A stretch of DNA of 64,000 nt from SIAF01 sp046152955 (GTDB lineage: Bacteria > Planctomycetota > Planctomycetia > Planctomycetales > Planctomycetaceae), in assembly GCA_046152955.1 (NCBI GenBank), contig JBJXGA010000305.1, forward strand, positions 1 to 64,000, in the 5' to 3' direction. Both the position numbers and the translations under genes were made by a program. How positions within the stretch are numbered: the first letter of the stretch is position 1; each line of letters begins with the position of its first letter. Positions 7,953 to 16,676 of the stretch are shown here, piece after piece. The notes under the pieces are model-generated. The model saw only the letters and a list, made by a program, of their open reading frames with translations. It did not search any database and had not been told where the DNA came from.

Positions 7953-9038
7953 TCAGGAGTCGCTGGCGTCTCCCTGCCACTGGCTCAGATCGAGAGTCGA
8001 TCCACATCGCGCGGATTCGTACGCCGCAAATGCCAACCGATGCACTTCCAGTGAGCAGTCGTCGGGATTCCACGCTGAGCCGCTGGAAAGGATTGACCGG
8101 TGAAACTCCTGCAATTCTCCGGTCCAGGAGGGATCGGGATCGACGTATTCAAATTGGGATACGCTCTCGCGCACCCCCGTCGCCTCGCGCACGCACAGCC
8201 GCGTCGTTCGCGCTCCCAGATCGACCTCCAGCCGCCCCTGGGAACCAATCCATTCCATGCGGGCCCCGGCGAACGGGCGGGCTTCAATCCAGGAGGCGTG
8301 GATTGAAACCAGTCGTCCCCCCCTGGTGCGAAAGACAGCCACGCATTCCTCCTCGAGCCGATTCTCCGGACCGGGTGCGCCGATTACCCGCCCTCCCGCC
8401 AGGTGGGCCGTCACGGCACACGCCTTGTCACCCACGTCGTTGAGTGTCCGCTGCGCCAGTTCCAGCAAATGAATCCCCAGGTCCAGCCACGCGCCGTGAC
8501 CCGCCAGGCCAGGCTGACAGAACCACTTAGCTCCTGCTCCCTCCCCCATGAACTGCGAATGCGAGATCACTCCGCGAATTCCCAATAACTCTCCGATTCG
8601 GCCATCTCGCAGGCATTTCAGCGCTTCCCGAACCTGTGTCCGAAACGGGACGTTGAATCCGGTCTTCAGGATCAGTCCGGCGCGCCGCGCCGCATCGGTC
8701 ACCTCTTGTGCCGAAGCCAGTGTGTCTGCCAGTGGCTTCTCCACCAGCACGTGCTTCCCATGGGCCAGCGCCGCGAGCGCCATTTCGGCATGCCGACTGT
8801 TGGGAGTGCAAATGATCACTGCTCCGATTTGGGGCTGGCCAACCGCCTGCTCCCAATTGGTCGCGAAGGGGCACTCCCAGCGCAGGGCGAGTTCCTGAAG
8901 CGACTTCTCGGCCTCGGGGAGGTCCGCGAGCAATCCCACCGCCAGCCCCGGAACGCGACTGACAGCGTCGGCCCGGCGCCGTCCTTGTCGCCCGGTGGCC
9001 CCCAGAATCGCGACCTGAATTGCCCCTTGACTGCTCAT
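7953..9038 (-). CDS. Gfo/Idh/MocA-family oxidoreductase
   Basis: 361 residues from ATG 9038, preceded by GGGAGG at good spacing; longer starts exist but would put the Rossmann fold too far in. The dinucleotide motif is the atypical GATGRQGRRRADAV near the N-terminus, followed by IICTPNSRHAEMALAALAHGKHVLVEKPL, the family's EKP signature. The C-terminal alpha/beta domain has GHGAWLDLGIHLLELA. The protein is strongly similar to the gene at 25150-26211 (same GATGRQGRRRADAV start, same AFAAYESAR end). It opens the minus-strand sugar module ending at 4539; a 306-bp divergent spacer separates it from the plus-strand nucleotidyltransferase. Confidence 0.85.
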   Translation of the reverse strand: MSSQGAIQVAILGATGRQGRRRADAVSRVPGLAVGLLADLPEAEKSLQELALRWECPFATNWEQAVGQPQIGAVIICTPNSRHAEMALAALAHGKHVLVEKPLADTLASAQEVTDAARRAGLILKTGFNVPFRTQVREALKCLRDGRIGELLGIRGVISHSQFMGEGAGAKWFCQPGLAGHGAWLDLGIHLLELAQRTLNDVGDKACAVTAHLAGGRVIGAPGPENRLEEECVAVFRTRGGRLVSIHASWIEARPFAGARMEWIGSQGRLEVDLGARTTRLCVREATGVRESVSQFEYVDPDPSWTGELQEFHRSILSSGSAWNPDDCSLEVHRLAFAAYESARCGSTLDLSQWQGDASDS

Positions 9039-9344
9039 CCCCGGCTCCCTCCCTTGGATTTCGTTCCGTGACGTGAATAGCGACCGCATCGTAGCAATTT
9101 TGAGGAGGATGTACACGACTCCCTTGTCGAATCACGTGCCCGCTCGGCGGGCCTCCACCGGGGGTTGGCAGTCGCTGCAACGCGACCAGTCGGCCGTGTG
9201 AAGGAATTTTCATTGCCGTTTCCCGCGAAAGAGGCCATTTGCGGATTCTGATCCGCAGACGCACTTGAATCAGGCTCCCAATTCGTCTCAAATCGGAAGT
9301 CGGCAGTCGCTCATTTTCCTGAACACAGAATTGGAGCTTGAAAC
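9039..9344. promoter_or_regulatory. Divergent intergenic region with a small palindrome
   Basis: This spacer separates two divergent genes and must hold both start regions. It contains TGCGGAT-TCTG-ATCCGCA (9240-9257), a perfect 7-bp inverted repeat that could be an operator or short hairpin. A Shine-Dalgarno-like GGAG (9332-9335) precedes the GTG at 9345. I see no convincing sigma70 boxes. Confidence 0.35.
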
Positions 9345-10292
9345 GTGCAAGTGACGAAGGCGGTCATCACGGCCGCCGGCCGTGGAGTCCGGCAGTACCC
9401 CACGTTTGACACGGTGCATCGCGCCATGCTGCCGGTGGTCGATCGCGATGGCCTCACCAAGCCGGTCCTGCAGATCATCGCCGAAGAGGCGTTCGATTGC
9501 GGAATCGACGAACTGGGAATCGTCTGCGCTCCGGGGGATGAACCGCGGTATCGGCAGCAGTTCGCGGCGCACGCCGACCACTTGCAGACCTGCCATCCCG
9601 GAGTGGATTGGGCGGAAGACCAGCTTCAGCGGCTGACGAACATTGCGAATCGCACGCGGTTCATCGTGCAGGAGACGGCAGAGGGGTACGGGCATGCGGT
9701 GTGGCGTGCCAAGGAATTTGTGGGGGACTCTGCATTTCTGTTGTTGCTCTCGGATCACCTGTACATTTCCCGCACGGCGGCGCGCTGCGCCCGGCAGGTG
9801 GTGGACTTGGCGACGGCGGAGGAATGCGCCGTCTCGGCGGTCCAAGCGACCCGCGAACACCTGATCCACCAGTATGGAACCGTCGCAGGAAAGCGGGTCC
9901 ACGACCGCCCTGAGGTGTGGGTCGTGGAGGAGATCATTGAGAAACCCACACTGACGCTCGCGGAACTGCGCTTGCAGGCCCCCGGACTCCGGACCGGCCA
10001 ATACCTGTGCTTTTTCGGAATGCACGTTCTAACGCCGACGGTGTTCGCTGTGCTCGATCGGATGATCGCCCGGGACGCGCGGGAGGGGGGACAATTTCAA
10101 CTCTCTCCTGCGCTCAACGAACTGGCCCGGCAGGAAAAGTACCTGGCGCTGGAGACGCGGGGGAGTCGCCATAACCTGGGGGTCAAATTTGGACTCATCG
10201 AGACGCAAATCGCGCTGGCCATGTCGGGAGTCGACCGGGAACGAATGCTGTCCCTGATCCTCGAATCCATGATCCGCGTCGAACAGGCGTAG
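9345..10292 (+). CDS. Nucleotidyltransferase, GalU-like (UTP-glucose-1-phosphate uridylyltransferase family)
   Basis: 315 residues starting at GTG 9345 with GGAG ten bases upstream. The N-terminal signature AAGRGVRQYP (residues 10-19; GxGxRxxP) and KPVLQIIAEEAFDCG (36-50) are the sugar-nucleotidyltransferase/GalU hallmarks. ETAEGYGHAVWRAKEFVGDSAFLLLLSDH gives the substrate-binding and catalytic Asp region, then VEEIIEKP and the tail with QYLCFFGMHVLTP. It probably makes an activated hexose (UDP-glucose or a relative) for the surrounding glycan genes. The next gene, 16 bp downstream, contains another pyrophosphorylase domain, so two activation steps may be co-expressed. Confidence 0.8.
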   Translation: MQVTKAVITAAGRGVRQYPTFDTVHRAMLPVVDRDGLTKPVLQIIAEEAFDCGIDELGIVCAPGDEPRYRQQFAAHADHLQTCHPGVDWAEDQLQRLTNIANRTRFIVQETAEGYGHAVWRAKEFVGDSAFLLLLSDHLYISRTAARCARQVVDLATAEECAVSAVQATREHLIHQYGTVAGKRVHDRPEVWVVEEIIEKPTLTLAELRLQAPGLRTGQYLCFFGMHVLTPTVFAVLDRMIARDAREGGQFQLSPALNELARQEKYLALETRGSRHNLGVKFGLIETQIALAMSGVDRERMLSLILESMIRVEQA

Positions 10293-10308
10293 AAAATTCG
10301 CTTTGCAC

Positions 10309-13300
10309 ATGTCCACCCTCCATCCGCTGCTGGCGGCGATCACCAGCGAAGATTCGGCCGTTCGGGATCAGTCCCTGGGACAATTGATCGCTGGCTGGAG
10401 CACCGCGCAAGTGCTGTCTGCCTGTGAGACACTGGAAGAGTTTCGCAAGAGGTCCGACAACCTCTACGAGCGGGCGCGGGCGACGATGTTTCTGCACGCC
10501 CTGTATCGCTTCCGCATTCAGGAAGCGCCCGACGTGCCGACGACCGGGCTGATTCCGTTCGACGGGTTCGAGGATCTGCTGGGGCGACGGCTGGAACAGG
10601 CGGTCGCCTCGTTTCGAGGCGCCGCCGCGCGGGATGGTCACAACAGCGCCCTGGCCAGCGCCTTGGCACAGGCCTATGAACAGATCACGTTTCAGACGCT
10701 GGCCGACCAGGTGCGGCGCTCGGTGCAGGGTTGCGCCGGAAACCGCTGGATGTTCCGCGTGGGACACCCCGACGAACACTCGCTCCGGTTGCATTCAGCG
10801 CTGCTCGACCGGGACGCAGCCACGGGGCTGTACCCGATTCTTGTGGAGCGCACGCCGGTCCGGCTGGATTTGTCGCACAGCGGCTGGTCAGACATTTTCT
10901 TTTTAGGAATGGATTATCCCGAGGGGGCGCGGGTTTTGAACATCTCGGTGGACCTGGGGGTCTACGGAAGGGACACCCAGCCGCTCCCGCCGATTGAAAC
11001 CTACGTCCGCGTCATTGACGAACCGCTGCTCCGCCTGACGAGCGTCGATCTGGCGGCGTGCAAGGATGTCACGACACTCAATGAGCTATTCAACTTCGGA
11101 AACGATTATTTGGGACTGGTGAAAGCGGGGGTCATTGCCTCCGGTCTGATTCCCCCTTCGTTTGAAGGAACGGGGGTTCCCCTGCGGGAGCTGTTGGAAG
11201 GACTCGTCCGGCCCGGTTGCGGCCTGGAGGTGGTCAGCAAAGTCAACGACATTCCCAAAGGTTCGCGGCTGGCCGTTTCCACCAATTTGCTGGCATCGCT
11301 GATCAGCTTGCTGATGCGGGCGACGGGACAAGCGCAGAACCTGACCGGACAGCTCAATCGCGACGAACTCAGGCTCGTCGTCGGGCGGGCCATTTTGGGT
11401 GAATGGATGGGAGGCTCGGGAGGCGGCTGGCAGGACTCCGGCGGGATTTTCCCAGGGGTGAAACTGATTCAGGGCAGGGGGGCAGCCCCCGGCGACCCCG
11501 AATGGGGCATCAGCCGCGGGCGGCTCCTCCCAGTCCATGAACTGCTCGGCGCAACCAGGCAGGACATGCCGCAGGCTGGCGAACGCCGCCAGGGCGATCC
11601 TCAAGCAACGTCCCCCACACGCAGTGCGGACGACTCCCACGCCCTGGACCGGGCCCTGGCGGGAAGCCTGGTGCTTGTCCACGGTGGGATGGCGCAGAAT
11701 GTCGGCCCGATCCTGAACATGGTCACGGCCAAGTACCTGCTCCGCAGCGAAGACGAGTGGCAGCATCGGCAGGAAGCGCTGCGGGTGTTTGAACAGATCG
11801 TCCAGGCGGTGCAACAGGCGAATGTTGCCGAAGTCGGCCGATTGACGATGGCCAACTGGGAAGGACCGCTCAAAGGGATCATTCCCTGGGTCAGCAATCA
11901 GTTCACAGAGTCGATCATCAATGAAGCGCGGCGGCGGCTGGGAGCCGACTTCTGGGGCTTTTTGATGCTGGGGGGGATGTCGGGAGGGGGGATGGGGTTT
12001 TTCGTCGCCCCGGAACGGCGTGCCGCTTTTCGTGACGAATTGCTGGAAGTCATGCAGCGCTGCAAATTCGAATTGCAGGAGGCGCTCCCCTTCGTCATGG
12101 ACCCGGTGGTGTATGATTTCCAGATCAATCCGCAGGGGACGGTCGCGGCGCTGCATGTCGGATCGGCGGCGTTGATGCCGCCGCGGTACTATCCTCTCCA
12201 GGCGGCGCAAATGTCCGCCGCGGGGATCGACAAAGTGGCGCCTCAACGAATTCTGGATCTCAACCGATTTGCCGATCAGGCGGCGCAACCGGAGGGAGTG
12301 GCGGCGATCTTTCGGACGATGGTTGCCACGCTCTTCCCCGTGAGTCGGGGGACCGATGCCAGCGTGGGGGATGCGGACGCAGCGGCGGAGCAATTGCGAC
12401 TTGAGAACGGGTTCGACCTGGTCCAGCACGCGCAGCTCCGCGACGACCTGCAACATGGACGGATCGGACTGGCACGGAACCGGCTGCCGATCGACACCGA
12501 CATCCGCGATGTGGCCGACTCTGATGTGATTGCAGTCGATCGTTGCGACGCGCAGACCGTCTGTGTGGGTGAACAGGCGCTGCGCCGGGGAGAGGTGGCT
12601 GTGGTGTCGCTGGCGGCGGGAGTCGGCAGCCGCTGGACCACCGGCGCCGGAGTGGTCAAGGCGCTCAGCCCGTTCGTAGTAATCGAGGGGCGGCATCGCA
12701 ACTTTCTGGAAATCCATCTGGCCAAGACCCGCCAAAGCTGCCGGCGTTTCGAACAGCCGGTGTCGCACGTCGTGACCACCAGTTATCTGACGCACGCCGC
12801 CGTGGCCCGATTTCTGGAACGCGAGTCGGGACTGTGGGGAGACGTTTCAGTGATGCTCTCGCGCGGCCAGTCGATCGGACAGCGGCTGATTCCGATGGCC
12901 CGCGATCTGGCGTTTCTGTGGGAAGAAATCGTCCACGAGACGCTGGACGAGAACAAACAAAAAGTTCGCGACAACGCCCGCCGGGAGATTCTCGAATGGG
13001 TGCGCAGTCGCGGGGAGGGGACCGACTATGCGGACAACCTGGCCACACAGCGCTTCAACCCTCCGGGGCATTTCTACGAGGTGCCCAATCTGTTGCGGAA
13101 CGGCGTGCTGCTGGAGTTGCTGGAGCGGCAACCGCAGACGCGGTGGCTGATGGTTCACAACATCGACACGCTGGGAGCCGATTTGGATCCAGCGGTCGTG
13201 GGGGCGGCGATTGGCGCCAGCGCCACGCTGGCCTTTGAGGTCGTCCCGCGGCGGATCGATGACCGGGGAGGAGGGCTGGCCCGCGTCAACGACCGGGTCC

Positions 13301-13728
13301 GCCTGCTGGAGGGACTGGCCAGTCCGCGCGAGGAAGCCGAGTTTCGCCTGCGCTACTACAACACGCTCACCACCTGGGTCAACATCGACGGATTCCTCCG
13401 GGCGCTGCACCTGACGCGCGACGATCTGCGGGGCGATCCGCACAAGGTGACCGCGGCGATTCGTGCGCTGGCGGCGCGCGTTCCGACCTATGTGACGATC
13501 AAGGATGTCAAACGCCGCTGGGGGCATGGACACGAGGATGTCCTGCCGGTCGCCCAGTTCGAGAAGCTCTGGGGCGATCTGACGTCGCTTCCTGAATTGC
13601 GCTGCGCCTACCTGGCGGTCCCGCGCCGTCGCGGGCAGCAATTGAAGGATCCGGCGCAACTGGACGGCTGGGCCAATGACGGCAGCCGCCAACACGTGGT
13701 CGGCCTGTGCGACTTTGGACCGCGTTAG
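10309..13728 (+). CDS. GHMP-kinase-like / UDP-sugar pyrophosphorylase-type fusion protein
   Basis: 1139 residues from ATG 10309 (a TTG two codons earlier is possible). Residues up to about 680 resemble L-fucokinase-type GHMP kinases: KVNDIPKGSRLAVSTNLLAS near 310, GSGGGWQDSGGIFPGVKL near 368-385, LVLVHGGMAQNVG near 460 and LGGMSGGGMGFFVAP near 556. The normal phosphate loop GSGLGTSS is changed to GSRLAVST. Residues about 760-1139 form a UDPGP-family domain: VSLAAGVGSRWTTGAGVVKAL, SYLTHAAV, WLMVHNIDTLGADLDP and TTWVNIDGFLRAL. The order (kinase-like then pyrophosphorylase) is opposite to Bacteroides FKP. It may salvage or activate a sugar; the kinase half may be inactive or altered. Confidence 0.72.
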   Translation: MSTLHPLLAAITSEDSAVRDQSLGQLIAGWSTAQVLSACETLEEFRKRSDNLYERARATMFLHALYRFRIQEAPDVPTTGLIPFDGFEDLLGRRLEQAVASFRGAAARDGHNSALASALAQAYEQITFQTLADQVRRSVQGCAGNRWMFRVGHPDEHSLRLHSALLDRDAATGLYPILVERTPVRLDLSHSGWSDIFFLGMDYPEGARVLNISVDLGVYGRDTQPLPPIETYVRVIDEPLLRLTSVDLAACKDVTTLNELFNFGNDYLGLVKAGVIASGLIPPSFEGTGVPLRELLEGLVRPGCGLEVVSKVNDIPKGSRLAVSTNLLASLISLLMRATGQAQNLTGQLNRDELRLVVGRAILGEWMGGSGGGWQDSGGIFPGVKLIQGRGAAPGDPEWGISRGRLLPVHELLGATRQDMPQAGERRQGDPQATSPTRSADDSHALDRALAGSLVLVHGGMAQNVGPILNMVTAKYLLRSEDEWQHRQEALRVFEQIVQAVQQANVAEVGRLTMANWEGPLKGIIPWVSNQFTESIINEARRRLGADFWGFLMLGGMSGGGMGFFVAPERRAAFRDELLEVMQRCKFELQEALPFVMDPVVYDFQINPQGTVAALHVGSAALMPPRYYPLQAAQMSAAGIDKVAPQRILDLNRFADQAAQPEGVAAIFRTMVATLFPVSRGTDASVGDADAAAEQLRLENGFDLVQHAQLRDDLQHGRIGLARNRLPIDTDIRDVADSDVIAVDRCDAQTVCVGEQALRRGEVAVVSLAAGVGSRWTTGAGVVKALSPFVVIEGRHRNFLEIHLAKTRQSCRRFEQPVSHVVTTSYLTHAAVARFLERESGLWGDVSVMLSRGQSIGQRLIPMARDLAFLWEEIVHETLDENKQKVRDNARREILEWVRSRGEGTDYADNLATQRFNPPGHFYEVPNLLRNGVLLELLERQPQTRWLMVHNIDTLGADLDPAVVGAAIGASATLAFEVVPRRIDDRGGGLARVNDRVRLLEGLASPREEAEFRLRYYNTLTTWVNIDGFLRALHLTRDDLRGDPHKVTAAIRALAARVPTYVTIKDVKRRWGHGHEDVLPVAQFEKLWGDLTSLPELRCAYLAVPRRRGQQLKDPAQLDGWANDGSRQHVVGLCDFGPR

Positions 13729-13776
13729 CCGGTGCGCAGATCGGCGCGGTTCCCTGTCTGGGGCCCAAGAGCAATC

Positions 13777-14736
13777 TTAGGTTGGGCGATGGGCGAACCA
13801 CTGCATCGTCTGTCTGAGTCCGGCAGACAGTTCGACCTGGGGGGTCCAACCCAGGGCGGCGCGGGCCTTGCCGATCGCGACCAGATTACTCCGCAGGTCG
13901 CCAGAGCGCGGTGCTCCGTGGCGGGGAGGAATGGCGACCCGTCCGCCGAGGTGAATGAACTCGTCGCGGAGCAGCGCCTCGATCTGGTTCACGTCGGTTC
14001 CGGTCCCGGTACCGATGTTCAAAACCTGGAATCGATCGGGGAGCGGCCGGGTGAGCGCCTGGAGGTTGGCGCGCGCGACGTCGGCGACGTAGACATAGTC
14101 GCGAATGGCCTGGCCGTCGCCGTGGATCAGGCAATCTCGTCCCGCCAGCATGTTCTGGCAGAAAATCGCCACCACTCCCGCTTCTCCATCGGGGTTCTGC
14201 CGTGGACCATAGACATTGGAGTAGCGGAGCGCGACCGCTTCCAGATGATGTTCACGAGCGAAGTATTCCAGGTACTTTTCGCCGGCCCATTTGCTCAAAC
14301 CATACGGGGAGACTGGGGCGCACGGCGCGTCCTCCAGGGCGGGGCGGGTGACTTCTCCATAGAGCACCCCCCCCGAGGAGGCGAAGACGACCCGCCGGAC
14401 ACCCGCTGCGACGCAGGCTTCCAAGACCTGAACCCAGCCCAGGATATTGGTCCGCGCGTCCGCTGCCGGTTCGCGTACCGAGCAACTCACTGACATCTGC
14501 GCCGCGAGATGACACACCGCCGTCGGACGAACGTGTCCGAAGACCTCGTGAACCCGTGTGCGATCGCAAACGTCCGCAACAAGCAGGGGGACTCCCGCTG
14601 GCAGGTTCGCGCGACTGCCGGTCGACAGGTCATCCAGCGTCCAGACTTCGTGCCCTTCCTGCAACAGCAGGTCAACCAGGTGGCTCCCAATGAACCCGGC
14701 GCCGCCCGTCACGAGGATCCGCTCGCTGGAAGTCAT
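13777..14736 (-). CDS. NAD-dependent epimerase, GalE-like
   Basis: 319 residues. Extended SDR: ILVTGGAGFIGSHLVD at 7-22, DDLSTG near 36, HLAAQ near 76, ASSGGVLYG near 119 and catalytic YGLSK near 145-149. RYSNVYGPRQNP and GDGQAIRDYVYVADVARA complete the UDP-glucose 4-epimerase type. It is the last gene of the 39-kb minus-strand cluster and converges with the plus-strand fusion gene. Likely role: interconversion of UDP-hexoses or their N-acetyl or uronic derivatives; the substrate cannot be told from motifs. Confidence 0.85.
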   Translation of the reverse strand: MTSSERILVTGGAGFIGSHLVDLLLQEGHEVWTLDDLSTGSRANLPAGVPLLVADVCDRTRVHEVFGHVRPTAVCHLAAQMSVSCSVREPAADARTNILGWVQVLEACVAAGVRRVVFASSGGVLYGEVTRPALEDAPCAPVSPYGLSKWAGEKYLEYFAREHHLEAVALRYSNVYGPRQNPDGEAGVVAIFCQNMLAGRDCLIHGDGQAIRDYVYVADVARANLQALTRPLPDRFQVLNIGTGTGTDVNQIEALLRDEFIHLGGRVAIPPRHGAPRSGDLRSNLVAIGKARAALGWTPQVELSAGLRQTMQWFAHRPT

Positions 14737-14777
14737 CGACTGCTCGCTATGGGTCGGAAGAGGGATACTGGCGCGGG

Positions 14778-16676
14778 CTACTCGCGGTCTTCGGTCCGCG
14801 CTGGAACATCGCGCGCTCCGGCTGCCCGTTTCCGTACTTCAAACGAGCCGATGACTTTCAAGAGCTCAAATTCCTCGTCAATCATCTGGTACAACCGCGG
14901 AAAATCATCTAGCAGTTCGGCGCTGGTCCCAAACCAGGAATCTTCCTGCAATACCACCAATTCCACGTTCCGCGCTTTGAGCGACTCGACGATCCAGCGA
15001 TCCAGCGTCTCATCGTACTCTTCCGGATAGGTCAAGCCCTTGTGGAACCACAGCAACGGTTGTGGCGACGGCTGTCCCAGCAGTCCGTACAGAATGGTGA
15101 AATCGGGAAAGACAAAGAACGGCTTTTGCTCTTCGCGGAGCAACTCCACAAGCTGCGCGACTTCCTGTTCCTCGATCGTCACGCTCTTGACGGGCGTCGG
15201 CTGTCCCCAGCGCAACTGCGTCAGTCCCGGGATGTTCGTGCGATCGCCAAAGTGCGTCTTGCGAGAGAAGATGTCATGTACGTTGCGGCTCCAGGCAATC
15301 CGCATCCCCTGGATGGCGCAGGCTGCGATCGCCAATGTCAGCAGCGTTCGAGCGAGTGTCTGCCGCCGGGGGTTCCAGGAGCGTTTGGCTTCCGGCCCGG
15401 CGCCCTCGGCAGCGGCGCGTGGCGTCTCGATCCAGCCCAGGAGCGCCGCGACTCCCAGGACGATCGCCACGGCGGCCGCAGGAAAGACGGCGCCGCCCAC
15501 ATCGGCCGCGACGATTCCCGCCGCCAGCCAGCAGGCCGCAGCCCGCCAGCTTAAGGTTGCTGCGGGATTCGGCGGCGGATCAAGCGATGCGCGTTCGTTG
15601 TGCAGCATCTGTAGGAGCAGTCCGGCAGCACAGGCCAGGATGATCCCCAGAAATGGCATGCATTCGGACCATTGGTTGCTCGTCGTTTGTGCAAAGGCTC
15701 CCTGGAAAAACGGAAGAAACACGCACAGCGCGGCGGCCAGTCTGGCCGGGATGTCGGGGCTCGATTCCGAAGCACGCCGTCGCCAGGCCGCCCAAGACCA
15801 CAATGCGCCCACGACCGTCGCGGCAAAAATCGACGTGTGGATCGGATCCCGCGCCTTGATCCGCAAGCCAAAAAACTGCCCCAGGACGTTGAGGCCATTC
15901 TCCGCCAGCCGACTGCGCCCCATGCCGGCGGGAATCACCCAAAAATGCCGATAAAAGTGGTCGGGATTGGAATAGAGATACAGCCAGGCGGCAAACGCCC
16001 CTGCCGTCACCACCGCTCCGGCTAGAAAGGCCACGCCGGCCCATACGAACTGCTTCCGATTGGAGAGCGCCACCAGCGGGACCAGCGCATAGACCGGCAC
16101 AATGAATAAACCGGCATTCTGCTTGCTGAGGAAGGCGGTCACAGCGCAGCCTCCCGCCAGGCCGATTTGTACGAGACGAGACAGCCCGGTCATCGATCCG
16201 CCGCGAACGGCGTTGACAGCCAGCGTGATCCCCAACAAGGAAAAGAAAAACGAGGTCTGCTCCATATTGGGCGTGCCAAACACCGAGTAGAACCAGATGG
16301 CCGTCAACCCTCCGGCAGTCAGTGCCAGCCAAAGCTGGCCGGGAAACAGGAGCGACGCGAGACGAAACCCCAGCCCGGCGGCCAGAGCGTTGATCACCGC
16401 GGCGCCGACCAGATAGCTGCCATAATCGACCCCCCCGAGCCAAAAAAAGAGGGCCTGCAGCCAGTGGACGACCGGGCCGGTGGGAATGACGAAGTCACGG
16501 TACACCACTTGACCGGACAGGACACGGTAAGCGCCGTCAAACTCGATCGACTGGTCCAGCGAAAAGAAGCCGCGCTCCCCGGCCTTGAAGCAGAACAGGA
16601 AGGCAAACGCCAGAAGCGCCAATAGCGCGCCGCCCTGCTTCAAGCGAGAACTCTTCGCAATGTGCGTTGGGTTCAT
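14778..16676 (-). CDS. Polytopic membrane glycosyltransferase, GT39-like
   Basis: About 632 residues from ATG 16676. This start is preferred because it overlaps the upstream gene's stop as ATGA (16673-16676); an upstream-extended frame would lie inside that gene. The first TM is LLALLAFAFLFCF, then the luminal motif GFFSLDQSIEFDGAYRVLSG: SLDQ with the acidic residue and GQVVYRDF, typical of GT39/mannosyltransferase-like proteins. About ten more TM segments lead to a C-terminal soluble domain from about residue 520. Probably transfers a lipid-linked sugar on the periplasmic side. Co-translated with the next upstream GT. Confidence 0.75.
   Translation of the reverse strand: MNPTHIAKSSRLKQGGALLALLAFAFLFCFKAGERGFFSLDQSIEFDGAYRVLSGQVVYRDFVIPTGPVVHWLQALFFWLGGVDYGSYLVGAAVINALAAGLGFRLASLLFPGQLWLALTAGGLTAIWFYSVFGTPNMEQTSFFFSLLGITLAVNAVRGGSMTGLSRLVQIGLAGGCAVTAFLSKQNAGLFIVPVYALVPLVALSNRKQFVWAGVAFLAGAVVTAGAFAAWLYLYSNPDHFYRHFWVIPAGMGRSRLAENGLNVLGQFFGLRIKARDPIHTSIFAATVVGALWSWAAWRRRASESSPDIPARLAAALCVFLPFFQGAFAQTTSNQWSECMPFLGIILACAAGLLLQMLHNERASLDPPPNPAATLSWRAAACWLAAGIVAADVGGAVFPAAAVAIVLGVAALLGWIETPRAAAEGAGPEAKRSWNPRRQTLARTLLTLAIAACAIQGMRIAWSRNVHDIFSRKTHFGDRTNIPGLTQLRWGQPTPVKSVTIEEQEVAQLVELLREEQKPFFVFPDFTILYGLLGQPSPQPLLWFHKGLTYPEEYDETLDRWIVESLKARNVELVVLQEDSWFGTSAELLDDFPRLYQMIDEEFELLKVIGSFEVRKRAAGARDVPARTEDRE

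Noticed and set aside
11086..12795. Long open frame (569 codons) antisense to the GHMP/UDPGP fusion gene
   Set aside because: Arg/Gln/His-rich composition with no domain, fully opposite a gene with clear motifs; a GC-rich antisense shadow.
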